A stretch of 64,000 bases of DNA, from contig NZ_CM007717.1 of NCBI RefSeq assembly GCF_002019855.1, forward strand, positions 2,353,198-2,417,197, read 5' to 3'. The stretch is from Streptomyces antibioticus (GTDB lineage Bacteria; Actinomycetota; Actinomycetes; Streptomycetales; Streptomycetaceae). Under the pieces are notes generated by a model. That model saw only the letters and a list, made by a program, of their open reading frames with translations, was not told the DNA's origin and did no database searches. This document shows positions 1 through 9,001 of this stretch, one piece after another. A program made the translations under genes and the position numbers. How positions within the stretch are numbered: the stretch's first letter is position 1; the number at the start of each line of letters is the position of its first letter.

Positions 1-1300
1 CCACCTGGTCGACCATCGCGTCCGTGGAGTCGACGTGGGGGCCGAGGAAGGTTTCCACGCCCCAGGTGAGGTTGAGCTGGGAGCGGGTCGCCGGTTCGGG
101 GGTGAAGGCGAGGAGGGGGATCGGGGAGCGGTAGCGGGAGAGGCGGCGGGCCGTGTCGCCGCTCTGGGTGAAGGCGACCAGGAACCGTGCGCCGAGGAAG
201 TCGCCGATCTCCGCCGCCGCGCGGGCCATGGCGCCGCCCTGGGTGCGGGGTTTGTTGCTGTCGGTCAGCGGCGGGAGGCCCTTGGCGAGGATGTCCTGTT
301 CCGCGGCGGCGACGATCTTGGACATGGTGCGGACGGTCTGGACGGCGTACTTGCCGACGCTGGTCTCGCCGGAGAGCATCACCGCGTCCGAGCCGTCGAT
401 CACCGCGTTGGCCACGTCGGAGGCTTCCGCGCGGGTCGGCCGGGAGTTCTCGATCATGGAGTCGAGCATCTGGGTGGCGACGATCACCGGCTTGGCGTTG
501 CGCTTGGCGAGTTTGATGGCGCGTTTCTGGACGATCGGCACGAGTTCGAGGGGCATCTCGACGCCGAGGTCGCCGCGGGCGACCATGATGCCGTCGAACG
601 CGGCGACGATGTCGTCGATGTTCTCGACGGCCTGGGGTTTCTCGACCTTGGCGATGACGGGGAGCCGGCGTCCCTCCTCGTCCATGATGCGGTGGACGTC
701 GGTGATGTCCTTGCCGCTGCGGACGAAGGACAGGGCGATGACGTCGACGCCGGTGCGCAGGGCCCAGCGGAGGTCTTCCTCGTCCTTCTTGGAGAGGGCG
801 GGGACGGAGACGGCGACGCCGGGGAGGTTGAGGCCCTTGTGGTCGGAGACGATGCCGCCTTCGAGGACGCGGGTGCGCACGCGTGGGCCGTCGACGGAGG
901 TGACTTCGAGGCAGACCTTGCCGTCGTCGACGAGGATGCGTTCGCCGGGGGTGACGTCGTCGGCGAGGCCGCCGTAGGTGGTGCCGCAGTGGTGGCGGTC
1001 GCCTGCGACGCCTTCTTCGACGGTGATGGTGAAGGTGTCGTCGCGTTCAAGGAGTACGGGGCCTTCGGCGAAGTGGCCGAGGCGGATCTTCGGGCCTTGA
1101 AGGTCTGCGAGGACGCCGACGCTGTGGCCGGTCTCGTCGGACGCCTTGCGCACGTGGCGGTAGCGCTCCTCGTGTTCGGCGTGGCCGCCGTGGCTGAGGT
1201 TCAGTCGGGCGACGTCCATTCCGGCTTCGACGAGGGCTTTGATCTGGTCGAAGGTGTCGGTGGCGGGGCCCAGGGTGCAGACGATTTTCGCTCGGCGCAT
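1..1300 (-). CDS. pyk: Pyruvate kinase, 3' end beyond window
   Basis: Last step of glycolysis: phosphoenolpyruvate plus ADP to pyruvate plus ATP, in the cytosol. The protein starts MRRAKIVCTLGPAT, the classic pyruvate kinase N-terminus, and continues with ARLNLSHG, the LADLQGPKIR segment and the signature KVEKPQAVENIDDI with the catalytic lysine, followed by DGIMVARGDLGVE and SGETSVGKY of the active-site barrel. About 433 codons are visible of a usual 470-480, so only part of the C-terminal domain is missing, cut off by the window edge. ATG at 1300 is chosen because homology begins there. The gene stands alone on its strand; a 12-bp palindrome lies 18 bp upstream. Streptomyces usually carry two pyruvate kinases and I cannot say which one this is. 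Confidence 0.97.
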   Translation of the reverse strand, partial: MRRAKIVCTLGPATDTFDQIKALVEAGMDVARLNLSHGGHAEHEERYRHVRKASDETGHSVGVLADLQGPKIRLGHFAEGPVLLERDDTFTITVEEGVAGDRHHCGTTYGGLADDVTPGERILVDDGKVCLEVTSVDGPRVRTRVLEGGIVSDHKGLNLPGVAVSVPALSKKDEEDLRWALRTGVDVIALSFVRSGKDITDVHRIMDEEGRRLPVIAKVEKPQAVENIDDIVAAFDGIMVARGDLGVEMPLELVPIVQKRAIKLAKRNAKPVIVATQMLDSMIENSRPTRAEASDVANAVIDGSDAVMLSGETSVGKYAVQTVRTMSKIVAAAEQDILAKGLPPLTDSNKPRTQGGAMARAAAEIGDFLGARFLVAFTQSGDTARRLSRYRSPIPLLAFTPEPATRSQLNLTWGVETFLGPHVDSTDAMVDQV

Positions 1301-1317
1301 GGGTCGAGCCTATGGCT

Positions 1318-1329
1318 TACCGATCGGTA
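1318..1329. promoter_or_regulatory. Perfect 12-bp palindrome upstream of pyk
   Basis: TACCGATCGGTA is a perfect palindrome ending 18 bp before the pyk start codon. Its size and position suit a dimeric repressor site or overlap with the promoter, but no regulator is encoded next to it. The rest of the 264-bp gap to the nucleotidase gene holds another small inverted repeat (ATCGGAT-G-ATCCGAT, 1431-1445) and no open reading frame I trust. Confidence 0.35.
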
Positions 1330-1564
1330 GCGAATTGGGAGGACATGACCGCCCAACAAGCGTTGCGTGAAGCCCAGTTGACAAGTGTTGAATTGTGCGG
1401 GGTGCCGCTCCGATGAGCGCCTCGTGGACCATCGGATGATCCGATCCGACCGTGCCGGTCATCAGATCGCAACCTCCGGGGTCTGTTGCGGTTAGTCATG
1501 TCCGAGTCAGAATCTACGCGCGTTACCCACGCGCGTTGTTCGCCTTTGCCGAGGAGCACGAGAC

Positions 1565-3370
1565 ATGCCGTTGAACCGCCGGAAGTTCCTGAAGAAGTCC
1601 GCCGCGACCGGGGCGGGGGTGGCGGTCGCGAGCGCGGCCGGGGCCCCGGCGGCGCACGCCGTCCAGGCGGGCAGGCCGGCGCAGAAGCAGAAGCGGTACG
1701 CGCTGACCGTGATGGGGACGACGGACCTGCACGGCCATGTCTTCAACTGGGACTACTTCAAGAACGCCGAGTACCAGGACGCGGCGGGCAACGCGCAGGG
1801 CCTGGCGCGGATCTCGACGCTGGTGAACCGGGTGCGGGCGGAGAAGGGCCGCTGCAACACGCTGCTGCTGGACGCGGGCGACACCATCCAGGGCACGCCG
1901 CTGACGTACTACTACGCCAAGGTCGACCCGATCACCGCCAAGGGCGGTCCGGTGCATCCGATGGCGCAGGCGATGAACGCGATCGGGTACGACGCGGTGG
2001 CGCTGGGCAACCACGAGTTCAACTACGGCATCGAGACGCTGCGCGCGTTCGAGCGGCAGTGCCGTTTCCCGCTGCTGGGCGCGAACGCGGTGGACGCGAA
2101 GACGCTGAAGCCGGCGTTCCCGCCGTACTTCATGAAGTCGTTCCATGTGAAGGGGGCGCCGCCGGTGAAGGTGGCGGTGCTGGGGCTGACCAACCCGGGT
2201 ATCGCGATCTGGGACAAGGCGTATGTGCAGGGCAAGCTGGCGTTCCCGGGCCTTGAGGAGCAGGCCGCGAAGTGGGTGCCCAAGCTGAGGTCGATGGGCG
2301 CGGACGTGGTCGTGGTGTCGGCGCACTCGGGGTCGTCGGGTACGTCGTCGTACGGTGACCAGTTGCCGTACGTGGAGAATTCGGCGGCGCTGGTGGCGCA
2401 GCAGGTGCCGGGGATCGACGCGATCCTGGTGGGGCACGCGCATGTGGAGATCCCCGAGCTGAAGGTGACGAACGCGAAGACGGGGAAGACGGTGGTGCTG
2501 TCGGAGCCGCTGGCGTTCGCGGAGCGGTTGTCCGTGTTCGACATCGAGCTGGTGTTCGCCAAGGGGCGCTGGTCGGTGGAGTCGGTGGCGTCGAAGGTGC
2601 TGAACTCCAACGCGGTGGCCGACGACAAGAAGATCACCAAGCTGCTGGCGGACGAGCACGCGAAGGTGGTGTCGTACGTCAATCAGGTGGTGGGTACGGC
2701 GACGGCGACGCTGACGACGGTCGAGGCGCGGTACAAGGACGCGCCGATCATCGACCTGATCACGAAGGTGCAGGAGGACGTGGTGCGGGCGGCGCTGGTG
2801 GGGACGTCGTACGCGTCGCTGCCGGTGATCTCGCAGGCGTCGCCGTTCTCGCGCACCTCGGAGATCCCGGCGGGGAACGTGACGATCCGGGATCTGTCGA
2901 GCCTGTACGTGTATGACAACACGCTGGTGGCGAAGGTGATGACGGGTGCGCAGATCAGGGCGTACCTGGAGTACTCGGCAGAGTATTTCGTGCGGACGGC
3001 GGCGGACGCGGTCGTCGATGTGGAGAAGCTGACGAACGCGGGTGGCCGTCCGGACTACAACTACGACTATGTGTCGGGGTTGTCGTACGACATCGACATC
3101 GCGCAGGCGCCGGGTTCGCGGATCCGGAATCTGACGTACGAGGGTGCGGCGCTTGACGACGCGCGGGAGTTCGTGTTCGCGGTGAACAACTACCGGGCGA
3201 ACGGCGGCGGTGCGTTCCCGCATGTGGCCTCCGCCCTTGAGGTGTGGTCGGAGTCGACGGAGATCCGGACGCGGATCGCGGAGTGGGTGACCGCGAAGGG
3301 TGTGCTGGATCCGAAGGACTTCGCGTCGGTGGACTGGAGGCTCACGCGGGACGGTGTGCCGGTGTTCTAG
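1565..3370 (+). CDS. Tat-exported 5'-nucleotidase / cyclic phosphodiesterase
   Basis: Predicted secreted bifunctional metallophosphatase of the UshA/YfkN family, releasing phosphate from nucleotides outside the cell. The N-terminus NRRKFLKKSAA is a twin-arginine signal (RRKFLK), followed by a hydrophobic alanine-rich stretch and a likely AHA cleavage site near residue 32. The calcineurin-type metal site is complete: DLHGH (54-58), DAGD (103-106), GNHE (148-151), then the later VSAHSG and GHAHVE motifs. The C-terminal half is the 5_nucleotid_C domain, with YDNTLVAKVMTGAQIRAYLE and AVNNYRANGGGAFP, which binds the base. At 601 residues it is a normal length. It is monocistronic. Function as a class is firm; the preferred substrate is not known. 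Confidence 0.93.
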   Translation: MPLNRRKFLKKSAATGAGVAVASAAGAPAAHAVQAGRPAQKQKRYALTVMGTTDLHGHVFNWDYFKNAEYQDAAGNAQGLARISTLVNRVRAEKGRCNTLLLDAGDTIQGTPLTYYYAKVDPITAKGGPVHPMAQAMNAIGYDAVALGNHEFNYGIETLRAFERQCRFPLLGANAVDAKTLKPAFPPYFMKSFHVKGAPPVKVAVLGLTNPGIAIWDKAYVQGKLAFPGLEEQAAKWVPKLRSMGADVVVVSAHSGSSGTSSYGDQLPYVENSAALVAQQVPGIDAILVGHAHVEIPELKVTNAKTGKTVVLSEPLAFAERLSVFDIELVFAKGRWSVESVASKVLNSNAVADDKKITKLLADEHAKVVSYVNQVVGTATATLTTVEARYKDAPIIDLITKVQEDVVRAALVGTSYASLPVISQASPFSRTSEIPAGNVTIRDLSSLYVYDNTLVAKVMTGAQIRAYLEYSAEYFVRTAADAVVDVEKLTNAGGRPDYNYDYVSGLSYDIDIAQAPGSRIRNLTYEGAALDDAREFVFAVNNYRANGGGAFPHVASALEVWSESTEIRTRIAEWVTAKGVLDPKDFASVDWRLTRDGVPVF

Positions 3371-3392
3371 CCGGTCGGTGGGTCTGACGGCC

Positions 3393-4868
3393 TCAGGTTC
3401 CGTCGCGCAGGGGTGTCAGGGTGCGGTACTGGCGTGCGGGCGGGATCTGGGGCTGTCGGTGTTCGTGGCCGTGTTCGAGGCCGAAGGTGGTGAAGGCGGT
3501 GCGGGCGGGGAGGGGGTAGTTGTCCTTGCCGGTGAGGGTGTTGAGGAGGGTGGCGCTGCGCCAGGCGGCGAGGCCGAGGTCGGGGGCGCCGACGCCGTGG
3601 GTGTGGCGTTCGGCGTTCTGGACGTAGATGTGGCAGCCGGTGTCGGTGATGCGGGGGTCGAGGTCGAGGCGGTAGTGGTCGTCGATGCGGGGGCGTCGGG
3701 CCTGATCGCGGCGGAGGTGGGGGTCGAGTCCGGCGAGGATGCGGTCGAGGGGGCGTTCGCGGTGGCCGGTGGCGAGGACGACGGCGTCGGTGGTGAGGCG
3801 GGTGCGGGTGTTCTGCTGGAGGTGTTCGAGGTGGAGTTCGATGCGGGTGCCGGCGATGCGGCCGGCGGTGCGGACGTGGACTCCGGGGGTGAGGACGGCG
3901 TCGGGCCAGCCGCCGTGCAGGGTGCGGCGGTACAGCTCGTCGTGGATGGCGGCGAGGGTGCCGGCGTCGACGGCCTTGTGGAGTTGCCACTGTGCGTGGA
4001 CGAGGCGGTCGCGGACGGGTTCGGCGAGGCGGTGGAAGTAGCGGGTGTAGTCGGGGGTGAAGTGTTCGAGGCCGAGTTTGGAGTACTCCATGGGGGCGAA
4101 CGCGTGGGTGCGGCCGATCCAGTGGAGGCGTTCGTGTCCGGCGGGGCGGGCTCTGAGGAGGTCGAGGAAGACTTCGGCGCCGGACTGTCCTGAGCCGACG
4201 ACGGTGATGTGGTCCGCGGCGAGGAGGGTGTCGCGGTGGGTGAGGTAGTCGCCTGCGTGGACGACGGGGATGCCGGGGGCTTCGGCGAGGGGGCGGAGCG
4301 GGTCGGGGACGTGGGGCTCGGTGCCGATGCCGAGGACGACGTTGCGGGTGTAGGTGCGGCCGAGGGCTTCGGCTTCGCCGTCGGTGTCGAGCTGGGTGAA
4401 GTCGACCTCGAAGACCTCGCGTTCGGGGTTCCAGCGGACGGCGTCGACCTGGTGGCGGAAGTGCAGGCCGGGGAGGTGTTCGGCGGCCCAGCGGCAGTAG
4501 GCGTCGTATTCGGCGCGCTGGATGTGGAAGTGCTCGGCGAAGTAGAAGGGGTAGAGGCGTTCGCGGGTGCGGAGGTAGTTGAGGAAGCTCCAGGGGCTGG
4601 TGGGGTCGGCGAGGGTGACGAGGTCGGCGAGGAAGGGGACCTGGATGCGGGAGCCGTCGAGGAGGAGGCCGGGGTGCCAGGCGAAGGCGGGGGCCTGGTC
4701 GTAGAAGACGGCGTCGAGTTCGGCGAGGGGGTGGGCGAGGGCGGCGAGGGAGAGGTTGCAGGGGCCGATGCCGACGCCGACGAGGTCGCGGGGGGTGTCG
4801 GGGGCGGAGTACGGCGGCTGGGGCTGGGGATGGGCGTGGGGGTTGGGGGGATCGGTCGGGGCGGTCAT
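3393..4868 (-). CDS. Lysine/cadaverine N-monooxygenase (SidA/IucD/DesB family)
   Basis: Flavin-dependent N-hydroxylase that turns a terminal amine (lysine, ornithine or a diamine such as cadaverine) into a hydroxylamine, usually for hydroxamate siderophores. Visible motifs are the FAD loop GVGIGPCNL (31-39), the NADPH loop GSGQSGAE (225-232) and the ATGH motif typical of the family near residue 387. The first 25 residues are a proline-rich tail of low complexity. The ATG at 4868 overlaps the stop of the upstream decarboxylase by four bases (ATGA), so the two are translationally coupled. Since that partner would make a diamine, cadaverine hydroxylation as in DesB is the favoured role (inference). 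No acyltransferase or NIS synthetase gene follows; the next gene, convergent, is a nucleotidase. Confidence 0.85.
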   Translation of the reverse strand: MTAPTDPPNPHAHPQPQPPYSAPDTPRDLVGVGIGPCNLSLAALAHPLAELDAVFYDQAPAFAWHPGLLLDGSRIQVPFLADLVTLADPTSPWSFLNYLRTRERLYPFYFAEHFHIQRAEYDAYCRWAAEHLPGLHFRHQVDAVRWNPEREVFEVDFTQLDTDGEAEALGRTYTRNVVLGIGTEPHVPDPLRPLAEAPGIPVVHAGDYLTHRDTLLAADHITVVGSGQSGAEVFLDLLRARPAGHERLHWIGRTHAFAPMEYSKLGLEHFTPDYTRYFHRLAEPVRDRLVHAQWQLHKAVDAGTLAAIHDELYRRTLHGGWPDAVLTPGVHVRTAGRIAGTRIELHLEHLQQNTRTRLTTDAVVLATGHRERPLDRILAGLDPHLRRDQARRPRIDDHYRLDLDPRITDTGCHIYVQNAERHTHGVGAPDLGLAAWRSATLLNTLTGKDNYPLPARTAFTTFGLEHGHEHRQPQIPPARQYRTLTPLRDGT

Positions 4869-6268
4869 CGGGGGGTGTTTCCTTCCACCAGGTGCAGGAG
4901 GGCGGCCAGGTCGTCGGGCCGGGTGTGGGGGTTGAGGAGGGTGGCTTTGAGCCAGAGGCGGCCGTCGAGGCGGGCGCGGCCGAGGACGGCGCGGCCGTCG
5001 GCGAGGAGGCGGCGGCGGACGGCGGCGACGGTGTCGTCGGTGGCGTGGGTGGGGCGGAAGAGGACGGTGGTGAGGGTGGGCGGGGCGTGGAGGGTGAGGT
5101 CGGGGTGGGCGGCGACGAGGGCGGCGAGGTGCCGGGCGTGGGCGTGGACCTGGTCGACGAGGGCGCCGAGTCCGTCGCGGCCGAGGGTGCGCAGGGTGGC
5201 GGCGATCTTGAGGACGTCGGGGCGTCGGGTGGTGCGCAGGGAGCGGCCGAGGAGGTCGGGGAGGCCGGCGTCGGTGTCGTCGTCGGCGTTGAGGTAGTCG
5301 GCGCGCTGGTGGAGGGGGGTGAGGTCGGCGGGGTCGCGGACGGCGAGGAGTCCGGCGGCGACGGGCTGCCAGCCGAGTTTGTGCAGGTCGAGGGTGACGG
5401 TGTGGGCGGTGTCGAGGCCGGTGAGGAGGGGGCGGTGGCGGTCGCTGAAGAGGAGGCCGCCGCCGTATGCGGCGTCGATGTGGAGGCGGGCGCCATGGGC
5501 GGCGCAGCGGGCGGCGATCTCGGGGAGGGGGTCGATGAGGCCGGCGTCGGTGGTGCCCGCGGTGGCGGCCACGACGACGGGGCCGGGGCCGGGGAGGCCG
5601 CGGAGGGCGGTGTCGAGGGTGTCGGGGTCGAGGCGGCCGGTGGGGGTGGGCAGGACGACGGGGTCGGGCAGGCCGAGGAGCCAGGCGGCGCGGGGCAGTG
5701 AGTGGTGGGCGTTGGCGCCGCAGACCAGGCGCAGGGTGCTGCCGTGGGTGTGGCTGTGGGCGTGGGCTTCGCGGGCGAGGAGGAGGGCGAGTTGGTTGGA
5801 TTCGGTGCCGCCGGTGGTGACGAGGGCGTCGGGGGGTGCGCCGGGGGCCCGGTGGCCGTAGACCTCGGCGGCGAGGGCGTGGGTGACGAGGGCTTCCAGT
5901 GCGGAGGCGGCGGGGGCCTGGTCCCAGGAGTCGAGGGAGGGGTTGAGGGCACTGGCGGCGAGGTCGGCGGCGGTGGCGACGGCGAGGGGCGGGCAGTGCA
6001 GATGGGCCGCGCACAGGGGGTCGGCGGGGTCGGCGGCACCGGCGGCGAGGGTGTGGACGAGGGTGCGCAGCGCGTCGGGGTCGCCGTGGGCGGGGAGGAT
6101 GTCGCCGACGGCGGCGCGGACCTGTGCGGTGACGGCCGCGGGTCCGCCGGCGGGCAGGGGGCCGCCGCGGGCCCGGCGGCCGGTGTCGAGGGCGTCGAGG
6201 ACGGTGTCGAGCAGGGGCCGCAGCGCGTCGGTGCCGTCGGGGCCGGAGGCGAGGGGCGGGCTGCTCAT
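4865..6268 (-). CDS. PLP-dependent decarboxylase, DesA-like
   Basis: Group II pyridoxal-phosphate decarboxylase (467 residues) related to DesA lysine decarboxylase and 2,4-diaminobutyrate decarboxylase. The cofactor site is readable: TTGGTESN (151-158) for the phosphate, a histidine pair near 188-189 that stacks on the ring, HIDAAYGG with Asp265, and DLHKLGWQP with the Schiff-base Lys297. The ATG at 6268 has a strong GGAGGA ribosome site seven bases upstream. It is the first gene of a two-gene operon with the N-monooxygenase, which points to decarboxylation of lysine or ornithine to a diamine that is then N-hydroxylated. The substrate cannot be read from the sequence. The coding strand is extremely C-rich, which produces long proline/arginine shadow frames. 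Confidence 0.85.
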   Translation of the reverse strand: MSSPPLASGPDGTDALRPLLDTVLDALDTGRRARGGPLPAGGPAAVTAQVRAAVGDILPAHGDPDALRTLVHTLAAGAADPADPLCAAHLHCPPLAVATAADLAASALNPSLDSWDQAPAASALEALVTHALAAEVYGHRAPGAPPDALVTTGGTESNQLALLLAREAHAHSHTHGSTLRLVCGANAHHSLPRAAWLLGLPDPVVLPTPTGRLDPDTLDTALRGLPGPGPVVVAATAGTTDAGLIDPLPEIAARCAAHGARLHIDAAYGGGLLFSDRHRPLLTGLDTAHTVTLDLHKLGWQPVAAGLLAVRDPADLTPLHQRADYLNADDDTDAGLPDLLGRSLRTTRRPDVLKIAATLRTLGRDGLGALVDQVHAHARHLAALVAAHPDLTLHAPPTLTTVLFRPTHATDDTVAAVRRRLLADGRAVLGRARLDGRLWLKATLLNPHTRPDDLAALLHLVEGNTPR

Positions 6269-6353
6269 GGGGTCCTCCGGCGTACGCGGCGCAGAGCGGA
6301 ACAGAGGGGTTCCAGCTTGTACGGGGAGGGGGTGGGCGTGTCCGGGAAGCCGG

Positions 6354-6385
6354 ACGATCGGCACCCGAAAGGGGGTACCGATCGT
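6354..6385 (-). terminator. Hairpin after pepN
   Basis: A 13-bp stem with one mismatch (ACGATCGGCACCC paired with GGGTACCGATCGT) and a short loop begins 21 bp beyond the pepN stop in the direction of pepN transcription. There is no U-tract, which is common for Streptomyces terminators. It also separates pepN from the decarboxylase operon, whose promoter must lie in the remaining 85 bp. I see no clear iron box in that stretch. Confidence 0.6.
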
Positions 6386-6405
6386 CAACGGCGCGACGAG
6401 GGACG

Positions 6406-8904
6406 CTAGATGGAGCGCACCTTGAGGGCGCGGGCGAGGTCGTCGAGCTGGTCGACGAGCTTGCGGCGCAGGGCGGGGGTGAGGTCGGCGTCGCGCAGGC
6501 AGTTCTCGCCGAGGTGGAGGGTGTCGGTGTCGACGGCGTGGGCGGGGAAGGCCCAGCGGCCGGCGGCGTCGGCGATGGCGGGCCCGCGGCGGGCGGCGAG
6601 GGCGACGGCGTCCTCGTAGAAGCGGGCGACGTAGGGGCGGGTGAGGTCGGCCTGTTCGGGCTGCCAGAAGCCCTGGGCGGTGGCGGTGAAGAGGTAGTTG
6701 GAGAGGTCGTCGGAGGCGAACATGGCCGCCCACGCCTTCTCCTTGGCCGCTTCGGTGGGCAGGGCGGCGCGGCAGCGGGCGGCGCCTTCCTGGCCGGTGG
6801 CGGAGGGGTCGCGGTCGAGTTCGGCGGCGATGGCGTCCTCGTCGGTGGCGCCGAGGACGGCGAGCCGGGCGAGGACGCGCCAGCGCAGGTCGGGGTCGAG
6901 TTCGGGGCCGCCGGGGACGGTGCCCTCGGTGAGCCAGGCGGTGATGGTCTCGGGGTGGGCGGCGACGTCGATGAAGTGGCGTACGGCGATCAGGCGCAGG
7001 CCGGGGTGGTCGCCGTCCTCGGTGCGGCGGATGAGGTCGCGGCACAGGGAGCCGAGGGTGGCGAGGGCGGCGGGGCGCTGGTCGGGGCCGACGTAGCGGC
7101 CGGCGATCTGGGTGCCGGCGAAGGCGAGGACGCCCTGGACGAGGGCGAGGTCGGTCTCGCGCGGGAGGTGGGCGCGGGCGATGTCGAGGTAGTCGGCGGG
7201 GGCGAGTTCGCCGTCGCGGACGGCGTCGCGCAGGGCGTTCCAGACGACGGCGCGGGTGAGGGGGTCGGGCAGGGCGGACAGACAGGCGCGGACGGTGTCG
7301 AAGGACCGGCTGTCGAAGCGGATCTTGGCGTAGGTGAGGTCGCCGTCGTTGAGGAGGAGCAGGGCGGGGCGCTTGCCGAGGGGCTGGGGGGCGCTCTGCG
7401 GGACGTCGAGGTGGAGGCGTTCGCGCGGGGTGAGGCGGGCGGGGCTGTCGTCGTCGGCGAGGTCGGTGTCGTAGAGGCCGACGGCGATGCGGTGGGGGCG
7501 GGTGCCGTGGTGTTCGACGGTGAGGGCGTGCTCGCTGCCGGTGCCGGTGACGACGGGGATGAGGGTGTCGACGCCGGTGGTGCGCAGCCAGGTGTCGGCC
7601 CAGGCGTGGACGTCGCGTTCGGTGGTGGTGGCGAGGGAGTCGATGAAGTCGGCGAGGGTGGCGTTGCCGAAGCGGTGGCGGGCGAAGTGGGTGTTGATGC
7701 CGGCCAGGAAGTCCTTCTCGCCGAGCCAGGTGACGAGCTGGCGGAGTGCGGAGGCGCCCTTGGCGTAGGAGATGCCGTCGAAGTTGAGGAGCGCGGAGGC
7801 GGTGTCGGGGACGGCTTCGGGGGCGACGGGGTGGGTGGAGGGGCGCTGGTCGGCGTCGTAGCCCCAGGCCTTGCGGACGACGCCGAAGTCGGTCCAGGTG
7901 TCGGTGAAGCGGGTGGCCTCGGTGAGGGTCTGGTAGCCCATGTACTCGGCGAAGGACTCGTTGAGCCAGATGTCGTCCCACCAGCGCAGGGTGACGAGGT
8001 CGCCGAACCACATGTGGGCCATCTCGTGGGCGACGACCATGGCGCGGGTCTGGCGTTCGGTGTCGGTGACGGCGGAGCGGTAGACGAACTCGTCGCGGAA
8101 GGTGACCAGTCCGGGGTTCTCCATGGCGCCGGCGTTGAACTCGGGGACGAACGCCTGGTCGTAGGAGTCGAAGGGGTAGGGCTCGTCGAACTTCTCGTGG
8201 TAGCGGTCGAAGCACTGCCGGGTGATCTCGAGGAGTTCGTCGGCGTCGGCGTCGAGGTGGGGGGCGAGGGAGCGGCGGCAGTGGATGCCGAAGGGCAGGC
8301 CGCGGTGTTCGGTGGTGACGGAGTGCCAGGGTCCGGCGGCGACGGCGACGAGGTAGGTGGAGATGAGGGGGGTGGGGGCGGCCTTCCAGCGGCCGTCGCC
8401 GAGGTGTTCGGTGATGCCGTTGGCGAGGACGCTCCAGCCGTCGGGTGCGGTGACGGTGAGTTCGAAGACGGCCTTGAGGTCGGGCTGGTCGAAGGCGGTG
8501 AAGACGCGCTGGACGTCGTCCATGAAGAGCTGGGTGTAGAGGTAGGTCTCGCCGTCGGTGGGGTCGGTGAAGCGGTGCATGCCCTCGCCGGTGCGGGAGT
8601 AGCGCATGGTGGCGTGGACGCGCAGTTCGTGTTCGCCGGCGGCCAGGTCGGCGAGGGGGAGGCGGTTGCCGGTGAGGGCGGCGGGGTCGAGGGGTTGTCC
8701 GTCGAGGGTGGCGGAGCGCAGTTCGGCGGGCTTGAGCTCGACGAAGGTGGTGCCATCGGCGCGTGCGGTGAACCTGATGGCGGTCCGGGACTCGAAGGTC
8801 TCCTCGCCGGTGGTCAGGTCGAGCTCGATGGTGTAGCGGTGTACGTCGAGGAGCTGGGCACGGTTCTGCGCTTCGTCGCGCGTCAGTACGGACATGGACG
8901 ACAT
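6406..8904 (-). CDS. pepN: Aminopeptidase N (M1 family)
   Basis: Cytosolic zinc aminopeptidase removing N-terminal residues from peptides. The 832-residue protein shows the exopeptidase signature GAMEN (259-263), the zinc motif HEMAH (293-297) with the third ligand Glu316 in NESFAE, and the long helical C-terminal ERAP1-like domain, so it is full length for the actinobacterial form. ATG at 8904 gives the longest product; ATG at 8895 (MSVLTRDEAQ) fits the usual family start equally well, and neither has a strong ribosome site. No signal peptide. It is followed by a hairpin and preceded, 97 bp away on the same strand, by chorismate mutase, with no sign that the two share a function. Confidence 0.95.
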   Translation of the reverse strand: MSSMSVLTRDEAQNRAQLLDVHRYTIELDLTTGEETFESRTAIRFTARADGTTFVELKPAELRSATLDGQPLDPAALTGNRLPLADLAAGEHELRVHATMRYSRTGEGMHRFTDPTDGETYLYTQLFMDDVQRVFTAFDQPDLKAVFELTVTAPDGWSVLANGITEHLGDGRWKAAPTPLISTYLVAVAAGPWHSVTTEHRGLPFGIHCRRSLAPHLDADADELLEITRQCFDRYHEKFDEPYPFDSYDQAFVPEFNAGAMENPGLVTFRDEFVYRSAVTDTERQTRAMVVAHEMAHMWFGDLVTLRWWDDIWLNESFAEYMGYQTLTEATRFTDTWTDFGVVRKAWGYDADQRPSTHPVAPEAVPDTASALLNFDGISYAKGASALRQLVTWLGEKDFLAGINTHFARHRFGNATLADFIDSLATTTERDVHAWADTWLRTTGVDTLIPVVTGTGSEHALTVEHHGTRPHRIAVGLYDTDLADDDSPARLTPRERLHLDVPQSAPQPLGKRPALLLLNDGDLTYAKIRFDSRSFDTVRACLSALPDPLTRAVVWNALRDAVRDGELAPADYLDIARAHLPRETDLALVQGVLAFAGTQIAGRYVGPDQRPAALATLGSLCRDLIRRTEDGDHPGLRLIAVRHFIDVAAHPETITAWLTEGTVPGGPELDPDLRWRVLARLAVLGATDEDAIAAELDRDPSATGQEGAARCRAALPTEAAKEKAWAAMFASDDLSNYLFTATAQGFWQPEQADLTRPYVARFYEDAVALAARRGPAIADAAGRWAFPAHAVDTDTLHLGENCLRDADLTPALRRKLVDQLDDLARALKVRSI

Positions 8905-9001
8905 GCTGCCTGATGCCGCCGGCCGGGCACAGGGGCGGTTCGGTACGCGCCCTATGTCCCGTGCTCGCGCCGGAGCCGCCGGAGCTGCCGGAACGCGTCC
9001 G

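Noticed and set aside
35..1330. Long plus-strand open frame opposite pyruvate kinase
   Set aside because: Antisense to a clear pyk gene; Gly/Val/Asp-rich sequence typical of a high-GC shadow frame.
3367..6039. 890-codon proline/threonine-rich minus frame
   Set aside because: Alternate frame of the decarboxylase and monooxygenase genes, which carry real motifs.
6514..8913. 799-codon plus-strand frame
   Set aside because: Antisense to pepN, almost only Gly, Val, Glu, Asp.
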